From Phlegmacium glaucopus (Eukaryota; Basidiomycota; Agaricomycetes; Agaricales; Cortinariaceae): a stretch of DNA of 19,455 nt. Position 1 is the first letter of the stretch. Every line of letters starts with the position of its first letter. The translations under genes were made by a program, and so were the position numbers. The notes under the pieces were generated by a model that saw nothing but the letters and a program-made list of their open reading frames with translations, was not told where the DNA came from and made no database searches. The stretch spans positions 250,856 to 270,310 of the forward strand of contig MU130382.1 in NCBI GenBank assembly GCA_015039465.1. The letters are read 5' to 3'. This document shows positions 1-8,878 of this stretch, in pieces.

Positions 1-941
1 AGGAAAACATACAAGTTTCGAGTACTTAAATATAAAAGGAATAGCATCCGAAATATAAAATATAAATATAAATGCTGCGTTCTGCTCCCGGAAGGTCCTG
101 CATTCTTGGGGTGAATAATCCATAGCTGGTGTGCTGACTGATGGTGGGAAAGTGATGACAAAGAAATAGTGGTTGTGATGAAGATGTGGAAATGAGTTTG
201 GAGTAATGTCGGAAGAGCCGGAATGATACGGAGAAGTCTCGGAGTTGGACATAGAAGGAGTAAATCCGGAGGCAAGGGAAAGTACTGGAACGGAGTACGG
301 ACTACCGGAGACAACTCCGACGGAGTCGGACCGGAGTAACGTATGACGGAATGTAACACCGGGTAGATAAGCTGATAAAGAGAACATTATGCCAGAGGTC
401 AAAGATAAGAATACTATTTTTGTTATCATTCCTGTACTTGTATAAATACTAGTTACGATTAGAGTAGTTCTTTAGTCAAATAACTAGTGTCTTATCTGGT
501 TAACACCAACCGTCCTAAGCCTCCATTCTATTGTCGCTCTTGATGTTATTACCCGTTATTCGCCTAAATTCAACAAAAAAAATGATTAAATACACGGTGG
601 AGAGAACTTTGCCAGTGTCACAAGTTGCAAAAGGTGTTTGAAAATTAATGTCACATCAGTCACGTTCCCAGGCCAGCCGATTCACTCCACAATGCTTGCG
701 TACTTCAAAGTTCAAACTCCGCTCACCTCATTTAAATTCTCCGTCGAACAGGCTAGAGCCAATCCTAGCCATAAAATTTTGTACAGAGCTCGTTTTCTAT
801 AGATATAAGAATTATAAATATCAGAAATTTCCAGAAATTGTAGTCCATAGAAATATTTTCAACAAAAGAATTTACAGCCATAGATAGATGTTGTAAGTAC
901 CTATTCTGAGGGTACCAAGTCCAAGGGAACAAGGCCCGATA
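1..941. other. No gene seen; CCGGA-rich and LTR-like sequence
   Basis: I see no supportable gene. Positions 182-350 are full of CCGGA/CGGAGT words. They run into TGTAACACCGGG at 352, which resembles the start of fungal Gypsy-type LTRs, and a TATAAATA box follows at 441-448. A clean matching LTR end or target duplication could not be found, so this is only a suspicion of LTR remnants. Short open frames here (for example 648-887) have no recognisable features. Confidence 0.3.
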
Positions 942-1140
942 CTAAGTTTTCAAATGCCAGCAAAAATTTCCCAGACAACGGCCGTATGACGGCCGTCGAC
1001 GGTGCTTCACCGGGTTCAACGGTATATACCCGTAAATTCGCCGGCCCGTTTTTAGGGAGGAAAAGGCCCCAACGGGACGGGTAATTACCCGTCGAACCCG
1101 CCCGTAAACCCGTAGTTTACGGTGACGGTGCGCAGCCCTA
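942..1140. mobile_element. One end of a hAT-like transposon (left end not found)
   Basis: The segment ends in GTGCGCAGCCCTA at 1128-1140, the reverse complement of a terminus beginning TAGGGCTGCGCAC. That is almost the same terminus as the complete hAT-like element at 12737-15889 (TAGGGCTGCACAC). The sequence inside this end is packed with ACGGGTAA/CCCGTAAA words and a palindrome at about 1075-1090, typical of subterminal repeats. No opposite end occurs to the left, so the element is truncated or rearranged, and its left limit here is approximate. Confidence 0.5.
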
Positions 1141-1254
1141 TCTGTACCCACGAAAATGTCACTTGTGATAACCAAATAACTTTCAGAATTTTTGGTGTGC
1201 ATTCTGAGATAAGAAACTGTATAATAAATCCAAATTATTAAAAAAAAAATTCTG

Positions 1255-1414
1255 GTGCTAAAGCCACGGCCTGAGCCGCCGGCTTTGGCTTTGAGCTATC
1301 CTGGGCCGGGCCAAAGCCATTCCTGGGCCGTCACCTATGGCCCGGCCTGGCCTGGCCTAAAATGGCTTGGCTTGGCCTGGCTTCCGGCTCAAAGCCGGGC
1401 CCGGCACATCACTA
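1255..1414. mobile_element. One end of a second hAT-like transposon, GGCCTGG-rich
   Basis: The block is dominated by GGCCTGG, GGGCC and AAAGCC words, far more GC-rich than its flanks, and ends in GGCACATCACTA at 1403-1414. The reverse complement, TAGTGATGTGCC, resembles hAT-type termini. Repetitive motifs next to a TIR-like end fit hAT subterminal regions. No matching left terminus or 8-bp duplication was found, so this is a truncated copy or one end only. Confidence 0.45.
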
Positions 1415-2021
1415 ATGAGGGTAGATAGTCTTTGTAATACGAAGCAACAGGTAGGAAGGGAGAATATAAGACTATTCTGATATTCATCAAGCAACCCAAG
1501 CCAATCTTTTGCTGTCAAGAAACTCTTTCAGACATATATTAGAAACAAATTCAATTGAAAAAACTCACCATCAGGCGTGCAAATTGTAAATTTGCTTTTC
1601 TAGTGGATGTGGAACAAGGAAAGCGTTTGATTCAGAATTCTGAGTTCTGGGCATCGGAAGTGATCGCATGAATCGTTGGACTGAAGGCAAACTCAAAGGT
1701 CTGTATACCCTTATCCTCACCTTCGACTTATAAATTCGCTTTCCTTATAACAAAAAATGTGGCTGAGCAGAAGTCGCATATCTAGTAAGTACTTCTGTTA
1801 CACAACAAGCTGTCCTTATGGATAAATAATATTATTTACTGGCGTGGAACTCGAGTTCACTGCAATAGATGCCAATCTGGCGAATATTTGTTCAATTAGA
1901 AATGTCTAGGTATTTGTCAAACTCGAAGCCATATCAATATTGTAAGCCGCCGCGGCTATCTGGCGCATTGATCTTGCTTAGATCTCAGCGTTCTCAATGT
2001 CGTGGCCCGACCTTTGGAGGA
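1415..2021. other. Intergenic stretch, nothing firmly identified
   Basis: This separates the hAT-like remnant from the 3' end of the membrane-protein gene. On the minus strand there is a GTGAGT donor (about 1569) and an AG acceptor (about 1520) that could join two short open pieces. Neither piece extends into a recognisable protein, so no gene is called. The rest shows no repeats or RNA genes that I can support. Confidence 0.4.
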
Positions 2022-3260
2022 TTACTTAGTCAGTCGTTCCTTCGAATCTTGTGAACACAGTGTCCGACTCGTGTGAGAATCGCTCCATTCAAATGTGTTC
2101 CCGGAGAGCTTCGTAGGTGAATTTGCATCGGCCGACGTAAACTGCAGGTTGCCTTCCAAAGATGAAGTCTGATTGTTGGCATTTCCCATTCCGACTCGTA
2201 CCACGATCATTGTCGGTATAATTCCCTGTTGAAAAAAGAAACATTAAATGATAGAAGAGTGCGTGAGAGAATAGGCACGTACATAAGTTATGGCGATGGG
2301 TCCGCCGAACAGATAGAACTCGTTGGAATTAAGGCTAAATAATACGACCCAAAGTAATTCAACCACGAACAATACTACGCCTGATTCGATTAAGATAGAT
2401 ATGAGGGGTAGATAGTCGTTTTTTCCCCCAGGATTACGTGCACCCGAGCGTCGAAATGCCAGAGATGTCTTGACGATTTTGAATACTAGCAAGCCAGTGA
2501 ATATGGCGTTCACAGCTAGAGATAGAGAGAAAGACAATATCCCGATAGGAGTAAACCAGGCTGGCGGATCATTGAATTGCTGTGTCTTTCCAAGTATAAC
2601 CAACTCGCCGACCAATGTTAATGAAGTGGCTGCATCGTAGAGTTAAGCCAAGTGTTAGAGTTTGCAGTGAGTTTTAGCTTGACATACCGAGCGATATTAT
2701 TGATAAAATGAAAGGAACAACTATAATGAGCACTTGGCGATTCCACACTACCCAGCAACGGTACATCTAAGGTGCGACGGATGAGTAAAATTCAGGGTTT
2801 TTTTTTAAAAAAAAACAACGTACCAGGACCCCTTGAGCGATGAAATCGATAAAACTATAAATGGCGCTGGTAATTATGTTGAGACGCCATACCAGAAATT
2901 GTCTTCTTTGTCCACGCATCTATGAGTTTATACGAGTTAACTCATGATCTAAGGCCATTCATAATAGATGCCTCACTCACAATCGTCAAAAATTCCTCAA
3001 CAAAATCAAGAGCGAAAAAAGCAGTACATAGTATAAACAGCGTTGATAGGGGATAGATGAGAAGGTCTCTGTCAACTCTCTTCTTCCGTGTGTGAACTTG
3101 AATGTACAGGACAAACATGACGCAGTATAGTCCTGCGAATTGCGGATTAGATGGATTGAATTGGTGTAGGAGAGATCGTATATCATGGATTTTTACCATA
3201 GGTTAGGCCTTCTAGAACGGTTCCAATGAAAGTGGCCTCGAGGACGGTGAGACCTGACAT
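2022..3260 (-). CDS. Seven-transmembrane protein of an uncharacterised Agaricomycete family
   Basis: The gene has six exons on the minus strand: 3260-3197, 3132-2981, 2919-2824, 2766-2688, 2629-2283 and 2225-2022, giving 313 residues. All five introns are 57-64 bp, GT-AG and frame-preserving. Hydrophobic helices lie at about residues 8-32, 48-70, 88-104, 110-131, 158-181, 204-229 and 234-256, with a polar tail of about 55 residues. The YRCWVVWNR motif (residues 106-114) and IPTMIVVRVG after helix 7 are, as I recall, landmarks of a large family of multi-pass membrane proteins expanded in mushroom-forming fungi, with receptor-like topology but no assigned ligand or reaction. No exon contains a stop or frameshift, so the gene looks intact. 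The start at 3260 is chosen because the N-terminal hydrophobic segment begins directly after it and a TATA-like box lies just upstream. The topology and exon model are read from sequence; the receptor idea is inference only. Confidence 0.85.
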
Positions 3261-3304
3261 AGTAGCAGTATTATGGGGCTGCACACAGTCCGATGAAACT
3301 CGTC

Positions 3305-3311
3305 CTATATA
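3305..3311 (-). promoter_or_regulatory. TATA-like box upstream of the 7-TM gene
   Basis: On the minus strand the word TATATAG lies about 45 bp upstream of the proposed start codon at 3258-3260. Its placement in front of an intact gene is suggestive, but the word is short and could occur by chance. Confidence 0.35.
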
Positions 3312-3509
3312 CCCAACACCCGGTCAGTATTTCTAGATTGACTCAGAACAATTGTTTCTTGGAAGGTTACAGCCTGCGCAAATAGGCTCTGGTAACGATC
3401 AGCTTCTTTCAATGCAGTGTTGTTGATTGATTATTACCTAACCATATCTGGCTGACGACACGGGTAGGTAAGTCGACTTCAGGTATGAAACAAGGAGGGG
3501 AGGTCGACT

Positions 3510-3704
3510 GCATCAAATGAGAGCGGATTCCTAGACTCCTGCGGTGTCAGCATCCAAACAGGTGCAACATCAGCCACAACAAGGACAACATCACCTGTCG
3601 GACCTCGAAAATAAGGGACACGCATAACCAGAGGAGTTGAAAGAAGCGGTTGGTCGTGGATTCCATCAAATGAGAGCAGATTCCATCAAATGAGAGCGGA
3701 TTCC
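3510..3704. repeat. Short direct repeats CATCAAATGAGAGCRGATTCC
   Basis: A 20-bp unit (CCATCAAATGAGAGCRGATT and phase variants) occurs twice in tandem at 3661-3700, and a third copy sits at 3510-3531. An inverted fragment, TCATTTGATGG, is at 3798-3808. The surrounding 3261-3991 interval otherwise shows no gene. It is the 5' flank of the 7-TM gene, so the repeats could be regulatory or a decayed element. Confidence 0.6.
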
Positions 3705-3991
3705 GTCACAATCGATGCGGAACTTTGACGAACTCGTCTCCTCAGGTCTCCTCAGGTCTCATCTCATCTCCAACTCTTCTTTGCTGATGTTTTTCCTTCA
3801 TTTGATGGGATCAGGATCATCAGATGGAAGTAGTGGTACCCAGGCATCGGAGTAGTGGCAACTGCAGGGGGACATCTGCCTGGTTTCTTATTCTAGTTGC
3901 TGTGGTCAGAAAATCATAGGTCAATTTATTTTTGTCATTTGTCTCTGGTTTGTTATTGTAGACTCAGAGTCTCGGACAATTCATTTGTATC

Positions 3992-4343
3992 TGCTCAATG
4001 TTTGCACCTGCCGGTTGAACATTGATCGCCAATTAGTTGCTATGTTATTTTTGAATGTACAGAACTACCCATTGCCTCTAGAAAGCAGATACATATTCAT
4101 GAGAGATCAGAGGTGTCAATTCAGGACAGTGGTCACGGTCCTCACGGACTGTCCTGCACTAACCTACAACCTTTCTGCTCTCAGGGTCTTTGGCAGAGTG
4201 AAATTTGGAAACGACGACATCGATGGAAAATATTTGATATCATAAATTACATATTTACTGAGTGAATATTGAATATACATATTGAAATTCAAAAATGACA
4301 TAGCAACTATCAGCGATCAACCGGCAGGTGCAAAATTTGAGCA
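3992..4343. mobile_element. MITE-like inverted-repeat element
   Basis: Arms of about 65 bp face each other. The left arm begins TGCTCAATGTTTGCACC at 3992 and the right arm, read on the minus strand, begins TGCTCAAATTTTGCACC at 4343. They share GCACCTGCCGGTTGA and AGTTGCTATGT with small indels between. The interior holds a further hairpin (GGACAGT...ACTGTCC, about 4123-4155). No target duplication was recognised, so the superfamily is unknown. An open frame over this region (3985-4245) follows the repeat and shows no protein features. Confidence 0.5.
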
Positions 4344-4377
4344 CTTGAGCAACTTTCCACATACTTGCGAGTACTAC

Positions 4378-4579
4378 GTACTTCGCTGTCGCTATCAAGG
4401 CGGGACTGTCGTTTCTTGACGTTCTTTCTTAATTTGATCCCATCAGTTAGAGGCAAGTGGACTCAGTCGATTACTCTTGCATACTAACTTGTTGATTCTG
4501 TTTGTCCGCGACTGTACTTCGCTGTCCTGTCGCTATCATGAAGCGGAACTGTCATTTTTTGACAGTCTTCCTTAATTTG
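4378..4579. repeat. Diverged direct duplication of about 65 bp
   Basis: Two copies, at about 4378-4438 and 4514-4579, share GTACTTCGCTGTC, GTCGCTATCA and CTTAATTTGA in the same order with several indels. They lie between the MITE-like element and the hAT-like element at 4784, in sequence without genes. Confidence 0.5.
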
Positions 4580-4783
4580 ACGCTTCGCCTAGGTGACACC
4601 ACCCTCCAACTTGTTTCAACATTTCAACCTCAACCAAACTGTGATTAACACTACATTAAATTGTATGGCGATTATCGAAGACGTTGACTACGGAACCGAA
4701 AGACGATGTGATCTTGCAACGGGAATTCGGGATATGATTAATGCCTGTTCCTCGATCTCACAATTTGGAACTCGAGTGTAATG

Positions 4784-5597
4784 AGGACCCCTGAAAGTAC
4801 CCTTGGAACCCATATCCCGATCCGGATAAAAATTCTCGAAATTTTTTGAAAACCCATAGCACTGTCCGGATAGAAATTGGGCCATTTTGGCCGGAACCCA
4901 GAGGAAGATTTCCGGATAGAAATTGGACCGGCCGACCTAACCCAGAGCCGCTTCCGGATAAAAAATGGGTGCAAGTGGGGAACTGAACGCAAGACCTTCC
5001 AGAAGGTCATCAACTGAGACATTAACCACTACATAAACTAGACATGCATTTCAAGTATTATATCCTGTACTCTACTTCACAAGATAAGATGTATTGCGCT
5101 CAGCCAAATTTTATCACACCAGTTCTGTAATCTAGAGTTTTCATCTCCTGTTCACATCTTGTACCCCATGTCATCACCAGACTTCATCGAAATCCATGAC
5201 GAGCCGGATATCAAAGGTAGCAGCAAGACAGTTCTCGAAGCTTTGAAAGCTCTTGCTGGAAGGAAAAAACCGGCAGAGGACGAGCTTAGCTGGGCCTCGA
5301 AATGGCAAGATTTGCTGTATTTTTGTGGAATATGTACTAGGCTTGTTCACTTATGAGAGGCTTGTAGCATGCGTAATAGGGCTCCAGAGAAGCCGCCGGG
5401 CGAAAAATGTGCATTTTAAAGCGAAAAAAGTGAAAATAGCGGTTTTTGGGTAACCCAGATCCGCGTCCGGATAAAATTTGCCCATACCTGGACCCAGATC
5501 CACCATCCGGATAGAAATCGCCCAAAACCGTCCGGATAAAAATTTGGAAAATTTCGACTTTTTGGATATGGGTTCCAAGGGTACTTTCAGGGGTCCT
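4784..5597. mobile_element. Complete non-autonomous hAT-like element, 814 bp
   Basis: Perfect 34-bp terminal inverted repeats (4784-4817 and 5564-5597) begin AGGACCCCTGAAAGTACCC. They are flanked by an exact 8-bp duplication, GTGTAATG, at 4776-4783 and 5598-5605. Eight-base duplications are characteristic of hAT-type insertion. A subterminal word TCCGGATARAAATT recurs at 4821, 4865, 4911, 4953, 5466, 5506 and 5531, always on the same strand rather than mirrored. No transposase is present. A short coding-like frame occupies the middle (5168-5356). Perfect repeats and an intact duplication suggest a recent insertion. Confidence 0.88.
5168..5356 (+). CDS. Short open frame inside the hAT-like element
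   Basis: Sixty-two codons from ATG at 5168 (another in-frame ATG is at 5159). The product is polar and looks more protein-like than other short frames nearby: an acidic start (SSPDFIEIHDEPD), then an amphipathic stretch with TVLEALKALAGRKK, then SWASKWQDLL. I do not recognise a domain. It lies between the two sets of subterminal repeats, where a fragment of a parent transposase gene or a captured host exon would be expected. No downstream splice partner was resolved. It may be a non-functional fragment. Confidence 0.25.
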   Translation: MSSPDFIEIHDEPDIKGSSKTVLEALKALAGRKKPAEDELSWASKWQDLLYFCGICTRLVHL

Positions 5598-5896
5598 GTG
5601 TAATGGGTTGGCATAACCTTAGCAATGAATATAAAATTTGCTATGAATATATGCTCGATAGAATCCTGTTCCCGGGTCAACCTGTGATCTGGGATTTTGA
5701 GTAGATGTAGATCTGACAGGTCACGTTGTGTTTCGATTATCTAACCAAGCACAGTGACGCCGCAAATGATTTCCTCAGTTGTTGAGTAAATGCACCGCAC
5801 GATGCAAATGATACCATCTCTTGCCCATCTCTTAATGCGGATCCGTTTCATACCTTGATTTATGGTCATTGTGCATCAAGCTTTGCGCTGGGTACT

Positions 5897-6624
5897 ATGA
5901 AGATCACACGTATCCCGACCATGATAATGAAGCTCATTGTCTGCGCTTCATTCAGCTTATTTATTGCCAACTTGAACTGCATTCTTCTAGCGCATCAGTA
6001 CCAAGTCGTCAATAAATTTGTCTCAAAAAGAATTTATCTCAATGATAGTAAGTTTGCTTTATTTACTAGTCACATTCAATTACCGATTACAATGGAACTT
6101 TGGAAGAGGATGATCCACACCTCGAGAAGTTACCAGTCGACTTTGAACAAGTTACAGTGACCATAGAACCAAATGATCGCTTCTCTCTTATCGACGAAAA
6201 AGCTTGGGCAGACACACTCGCTCCGAAACGTGGCTTTATTCGACTAGGACCCAAAGGTTGGTCGTTTGCAGTCGGCCTCTACCATCAAATTCACTGTGTA
6301 AATGCCCTCCGATTTTCTTATTCCGTTACCAGAGACGGTCTAGTAACGGATCCCCAAGTACTAAGGGAGGGAATCAGCCATGATAACTATTGTTTTCAAT
6401 TCATCCGGCAGAGTATCCAATGCAGAGCCGACAATACCCTCGTGCCCATAGTACAGACAAATCGTGCTAATGTGTCCGTGGCTGCAATGGGATTCGGAAA
6501 CATGCATCGATGTCGGAATTGGGGAGATATTAGGCGGTTCATAGTTGAAAATCAAGCTAAATGGGATGGTGCTCCATTGTTTAATGAGACATCAGGACGG
6601 CACGTTGAATCCGAGTCATCATGA
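5897..6624 (+). CDS. UstYa/DUF3328-like putative oxidase
   Basis: Two exons, 5897-6047 and 6107-6624, joined across a 59-bp GT-AG intron, give 222 residues, a usual size for the family. The start at 5897 precedes a hydrophobic segment (about residues 10-32, signal anchor). The luminal part has the family's GFIRLGP block at about 93-99, followed by a canonical HxxHC motif (H110, H113, C114, then NALR). The second motif region, H142-D-N-Y-C146, is followed by IRQSIQCRADNTL, which matches the family's second motif except that tyrosine replaces the second histidine. A MHRC block is near 183-186. Known UstYa-family members oxidise or cyclise fungal peptides and other secondary metabolites in the secretory pathway, sometimes as pairs. 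It lies 142 bp upstream of a small membrane-protein gene on the same strand. Family assignment is firm; the substrate is unknown. The His-to-Tyr change could mean altered or lost activity. Confidence 0.82.
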
Positions 6625-6766
6625 TGAAATTGGGAGGCTGTGACAGTTGTTTTTTTTAATAAGTTGGCAATAGGGTCATGGCGGTGCAAGTACCACTCGG
6701 AGTAGCAAAGAAAGAACAAGTACTAGTCTCAGAGACATAGTAATCCCCGCCAATCCCACTTTCCCA

Positions 6767-7054
6767 ATGCCATCAAACAAATACACCCCCTTAGCCCTCA
6801 ACAACGAAGAGGACAAACCTTCCGAGTCCCATCCTATACCCCAGTCGGGGAATACAATATCCATAAGCAAGGGAATACTAGGATTGTTCCTCATCCTCAC
6901 CATCCTAAACATGATACTCGCTGCTGTAAGTGGATATTACTCGGCGCGTATGACGAAACTCCTACAAGAATACGAAGAGAAACCGCTTTCGTCGCTACCG
7001 CACATCGATCCTTTCAATGGACAGTATCGGAATCCACCAGTGGCAGGTAATTAG
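6767..7054 (+). CDS. Small one-helix membrane protein beside the UstYa-like gene
   Basis: A 95-residue frame with a polar N-terminal 34 residues, one strong membrane helix (about 35-59), a short basic/acidic stretch (ARMTKLLQEYEEK) and a C-terminal LPHIDPFNGQ segment. The layout (Ser/Pro/acidic tail, helix, then an LPxxDPFxG-like motif) resembles the N-terminal part of UstYa-family proteins, but the HxxHC domain is absent and is not encoded downstream. An intron at 7047-7110 (GTAATT...ACACAG) is possible; splicing would replace the last two residues and end the gene at 7118 with the same length. The UstYa-like gene is just upstream in the same direction. It may be a partner or a truncated relative; the function is unknown. 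Confidence 0.6.
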   Translation: MPSNKYTPLALNNEEDKPSESHPIPQSGNTISISKGILGLFLILTILNMILAAVSGYYSARMTKLLQEYEEKPLSSLPHIDPFNGQYRNPPVAGN

Positions 7055-7118
7055 GAACTCGTCCAGTACTATATTGTGGTGGTAGTCCGATTTGATTTTT
7101 CTGAACACAGATTACTGA

Positions 7119-7864
7119 AACAATGGATATGATCGGCGAGGACCATTGGGTATATGATAGCTTATAAATTGAGCAGAACAGGTAAGCCAGCGTAGGTCGT
7201 CTGTTGAATTACCGACTTCTCATTTCCCCCCCAGACAGCATGAGGCTTAAGGACACTTGATAGGATACCCAAAGGGGCCTCAGTGAATGTCACTTCCACA
7301 CAGTCCTCCCCGAGTCATTAGACGTATATAATTATATGGATGAGTGCCAGTAAATTCTGGCAAGGACTACTATTTACTATTTGTTTCCACTCTCGAGTCT
7401 CTTTTAGTTGGATTGGACCTTGGTAATACATATCGCTCTGTAAAATTCATACCACAGTGAGTGAGATCCGAGTCAACGAGATTACGATTGAAAGTTTTAT
7501 ATTTACATACCAATCCCAACTGTGACCCTGACCTGAACCAGCCTAAACCCTGGCGCCATGGAGACGGTTTTTAGCGTCTCCCACCAGCATCAGTACCCTC
7601 ATCATCATCACTGCCTTCATCATCGTCAGCGCCCCCATTATCATCAGCCAAGATGGCAGCGCCTCTAGACTCTAGTGTGGGCTCCCACCAGCATCAGTGC
7701 CCTCATCATCATCAGCCAAGGCCAAGACAAATGATTCTGCATTTCAATGATTCGAACGACCTATGTAGTAAATATTTGATACGTATCACGCACTCAGGCT
7801 AGTAGACTTAGAGACCCGCAGTTCAACGACAACACATTAGGGAAGGAAGCAGTGTCGGGCCTAG
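7119..7864. other. Intergenic region with (CAT)n-rich sequence
   Basis: No gene is supported between the small membrane protein and the small secreted protein. The stretch contains CATCATCA-rich sequence, a short hairpin (GAGACGGTTTTTAGCGTCTC, 7561-7580) and the duplicated block listed separately. Confidence 0.5.
7578..7714. repeat. 33-bp direct repeat, two copies 104 bp apart
   Basis: The block CTCCCACCAGCATCAGT followed by RCCCTCATCATCATCA is present at 7578-7610 and again at 7682-7714 with a single substitution. The region between is also CATCA-rich. It lies roughly 230-370 bp upstream of the small secreted protein gene. Confidence 0.75.
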
Positions 7865-7873
7865 TATATATAA
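7865..7873 (+). promoter_or_regulatory. TATA box of the small secreted protein gene
   Basis: TATATATAA lies 72-80 bp upstream of the ATG at 7945, a normal distance for a fungal TATA box and short leader. Confidence 0.5.
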
Positions 7874-7944
7874 GTAACAAGGGAAAACTCACTAATGTTC
7901 GAACTACACAGCCGAAAGCTTGAAACTCACATTACCACATTATC

Positions 7945-8221
7945 ATGATGTTCTTTCCCAAGTTCTACTGCACTGGCATGATCCTCTGCATGATAGCTTT
8001 AGTATCCTGCACTCCTACAACCAACGTTCAGCGAGATGTCATCCCACGAGGTTAGAATAATTATTCTACTGCATCCTTTGAAGCGGTTTCATCTAATATA
8101 TAATATCATTCTACTTCAAGTTGTAGACCGTCCGAGTCCGGACGTTGATAATATCTTTCGAGGCGGGATGGCAGAGGAACCCGACAGGGACCACCTGAAG
8201 AATGATCACGACAAGTACTAG
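7945..8221 (+). CDS. Small secreted protein, 68 residues
   Basis: Two exons, 7945-8050 and 8121-8221, joined across a 70-bp intron (GTTAGA...TTCAAG, branch-like CTAAT inside), give 68 residues. Residues 1 to about 22 form a signal peptide (hydrophobic TGMILCMIALVSC core, likely cleaved before TPTT). The mature part is about 45 residues, hydrophilic, with RPSPDVDN and FRGG, and a strongly charged tail rich in Asp, Lys and His ending in DKY. There are few cysteines after the signal, so it is not a disulfide-rich effector. A TATA box sits 80 bp upstream. It could be a precursor peptide for the UstYa-like enzyme or an unrelated secreted peptide; no repeated core or obvious Kex2 KR site is present. 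The start could also be the second ATG at 7948. Confidence 0.55.
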
Positions 8222-8694
8222 GAGCAGTGTTTCTTGTTGGTAGAGATAATTCCGTTACCTTTTAAAATATCCCTATTGATCTCAGGCTGGTATCACCTTT
8301 CAATGCAGTTGTTATCTCTCTCTCTCTGAATCGAATCGGACAGTTCAAGTTAGATGTACGCAATTTATGGCAACTGCCAGTAAATTCAAGGGCTGGGCAC
8401 TATTTAAGGTTTCGACGTGTAGATACCATACTATTGGTGGGATTTATTGAACTAGGTGATTAAGTAGTTGAAAATATGATTCACCATCAGCAAATTCAGG
8501 AAAATCCTGTAGTGTGTCAGTCATGTCACCAAAATTACAGTTCCCCATAGTTTGTCATAGTCACATCACCAAACTTATAGGCCATCATAGTATTCATGTC
8601 ACACATACTAGCACTGTCCAGAACACTTTTGTTACTCTATCATGCTGTACAGCATGTCAGCACTGTATAGAATCCATTGCTACTATTAAGCATT
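8222..8694. other. Intergenic stretch before the nested stack
   Basis: No gene is supported. It contains a (CT)n run at about 8311-8326 and several TCACATCACC/GTCATGTCACC words (8519-8570). It is the original left flank of the solo LTR at 8700 and was contiguous with 17578 before insertion. Confidence 0.5.
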
Positions 8695-8878
8695 ATGAAT
8701 GTTAGAGAACAATAGAGACCCAGGAATCAAGTTGAATTTCAAGGTGCTTATCTTTGATAGGGATGCCAAAGTTCAGTTTGGTTCGGTTCGGGACCCATTT
8801 TCTCAGAACCAGAACCAGAACCACTTAGGAAAACTAGAACCAGAACCAGAACCAGAACCGAACCAACAGAACCGGTTC

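Noticed and set aside
1500..1630. Minus-strand exon pair around a GTGAGT donor
   Set aside because: The two pieces are very short, the upstream one meets a stop, and no protein family was recognised.
3985..4245. 86-codon plus-strand frame
   Set aside because: It covers the left arm of an inverted-repeat element and shows no protein features.
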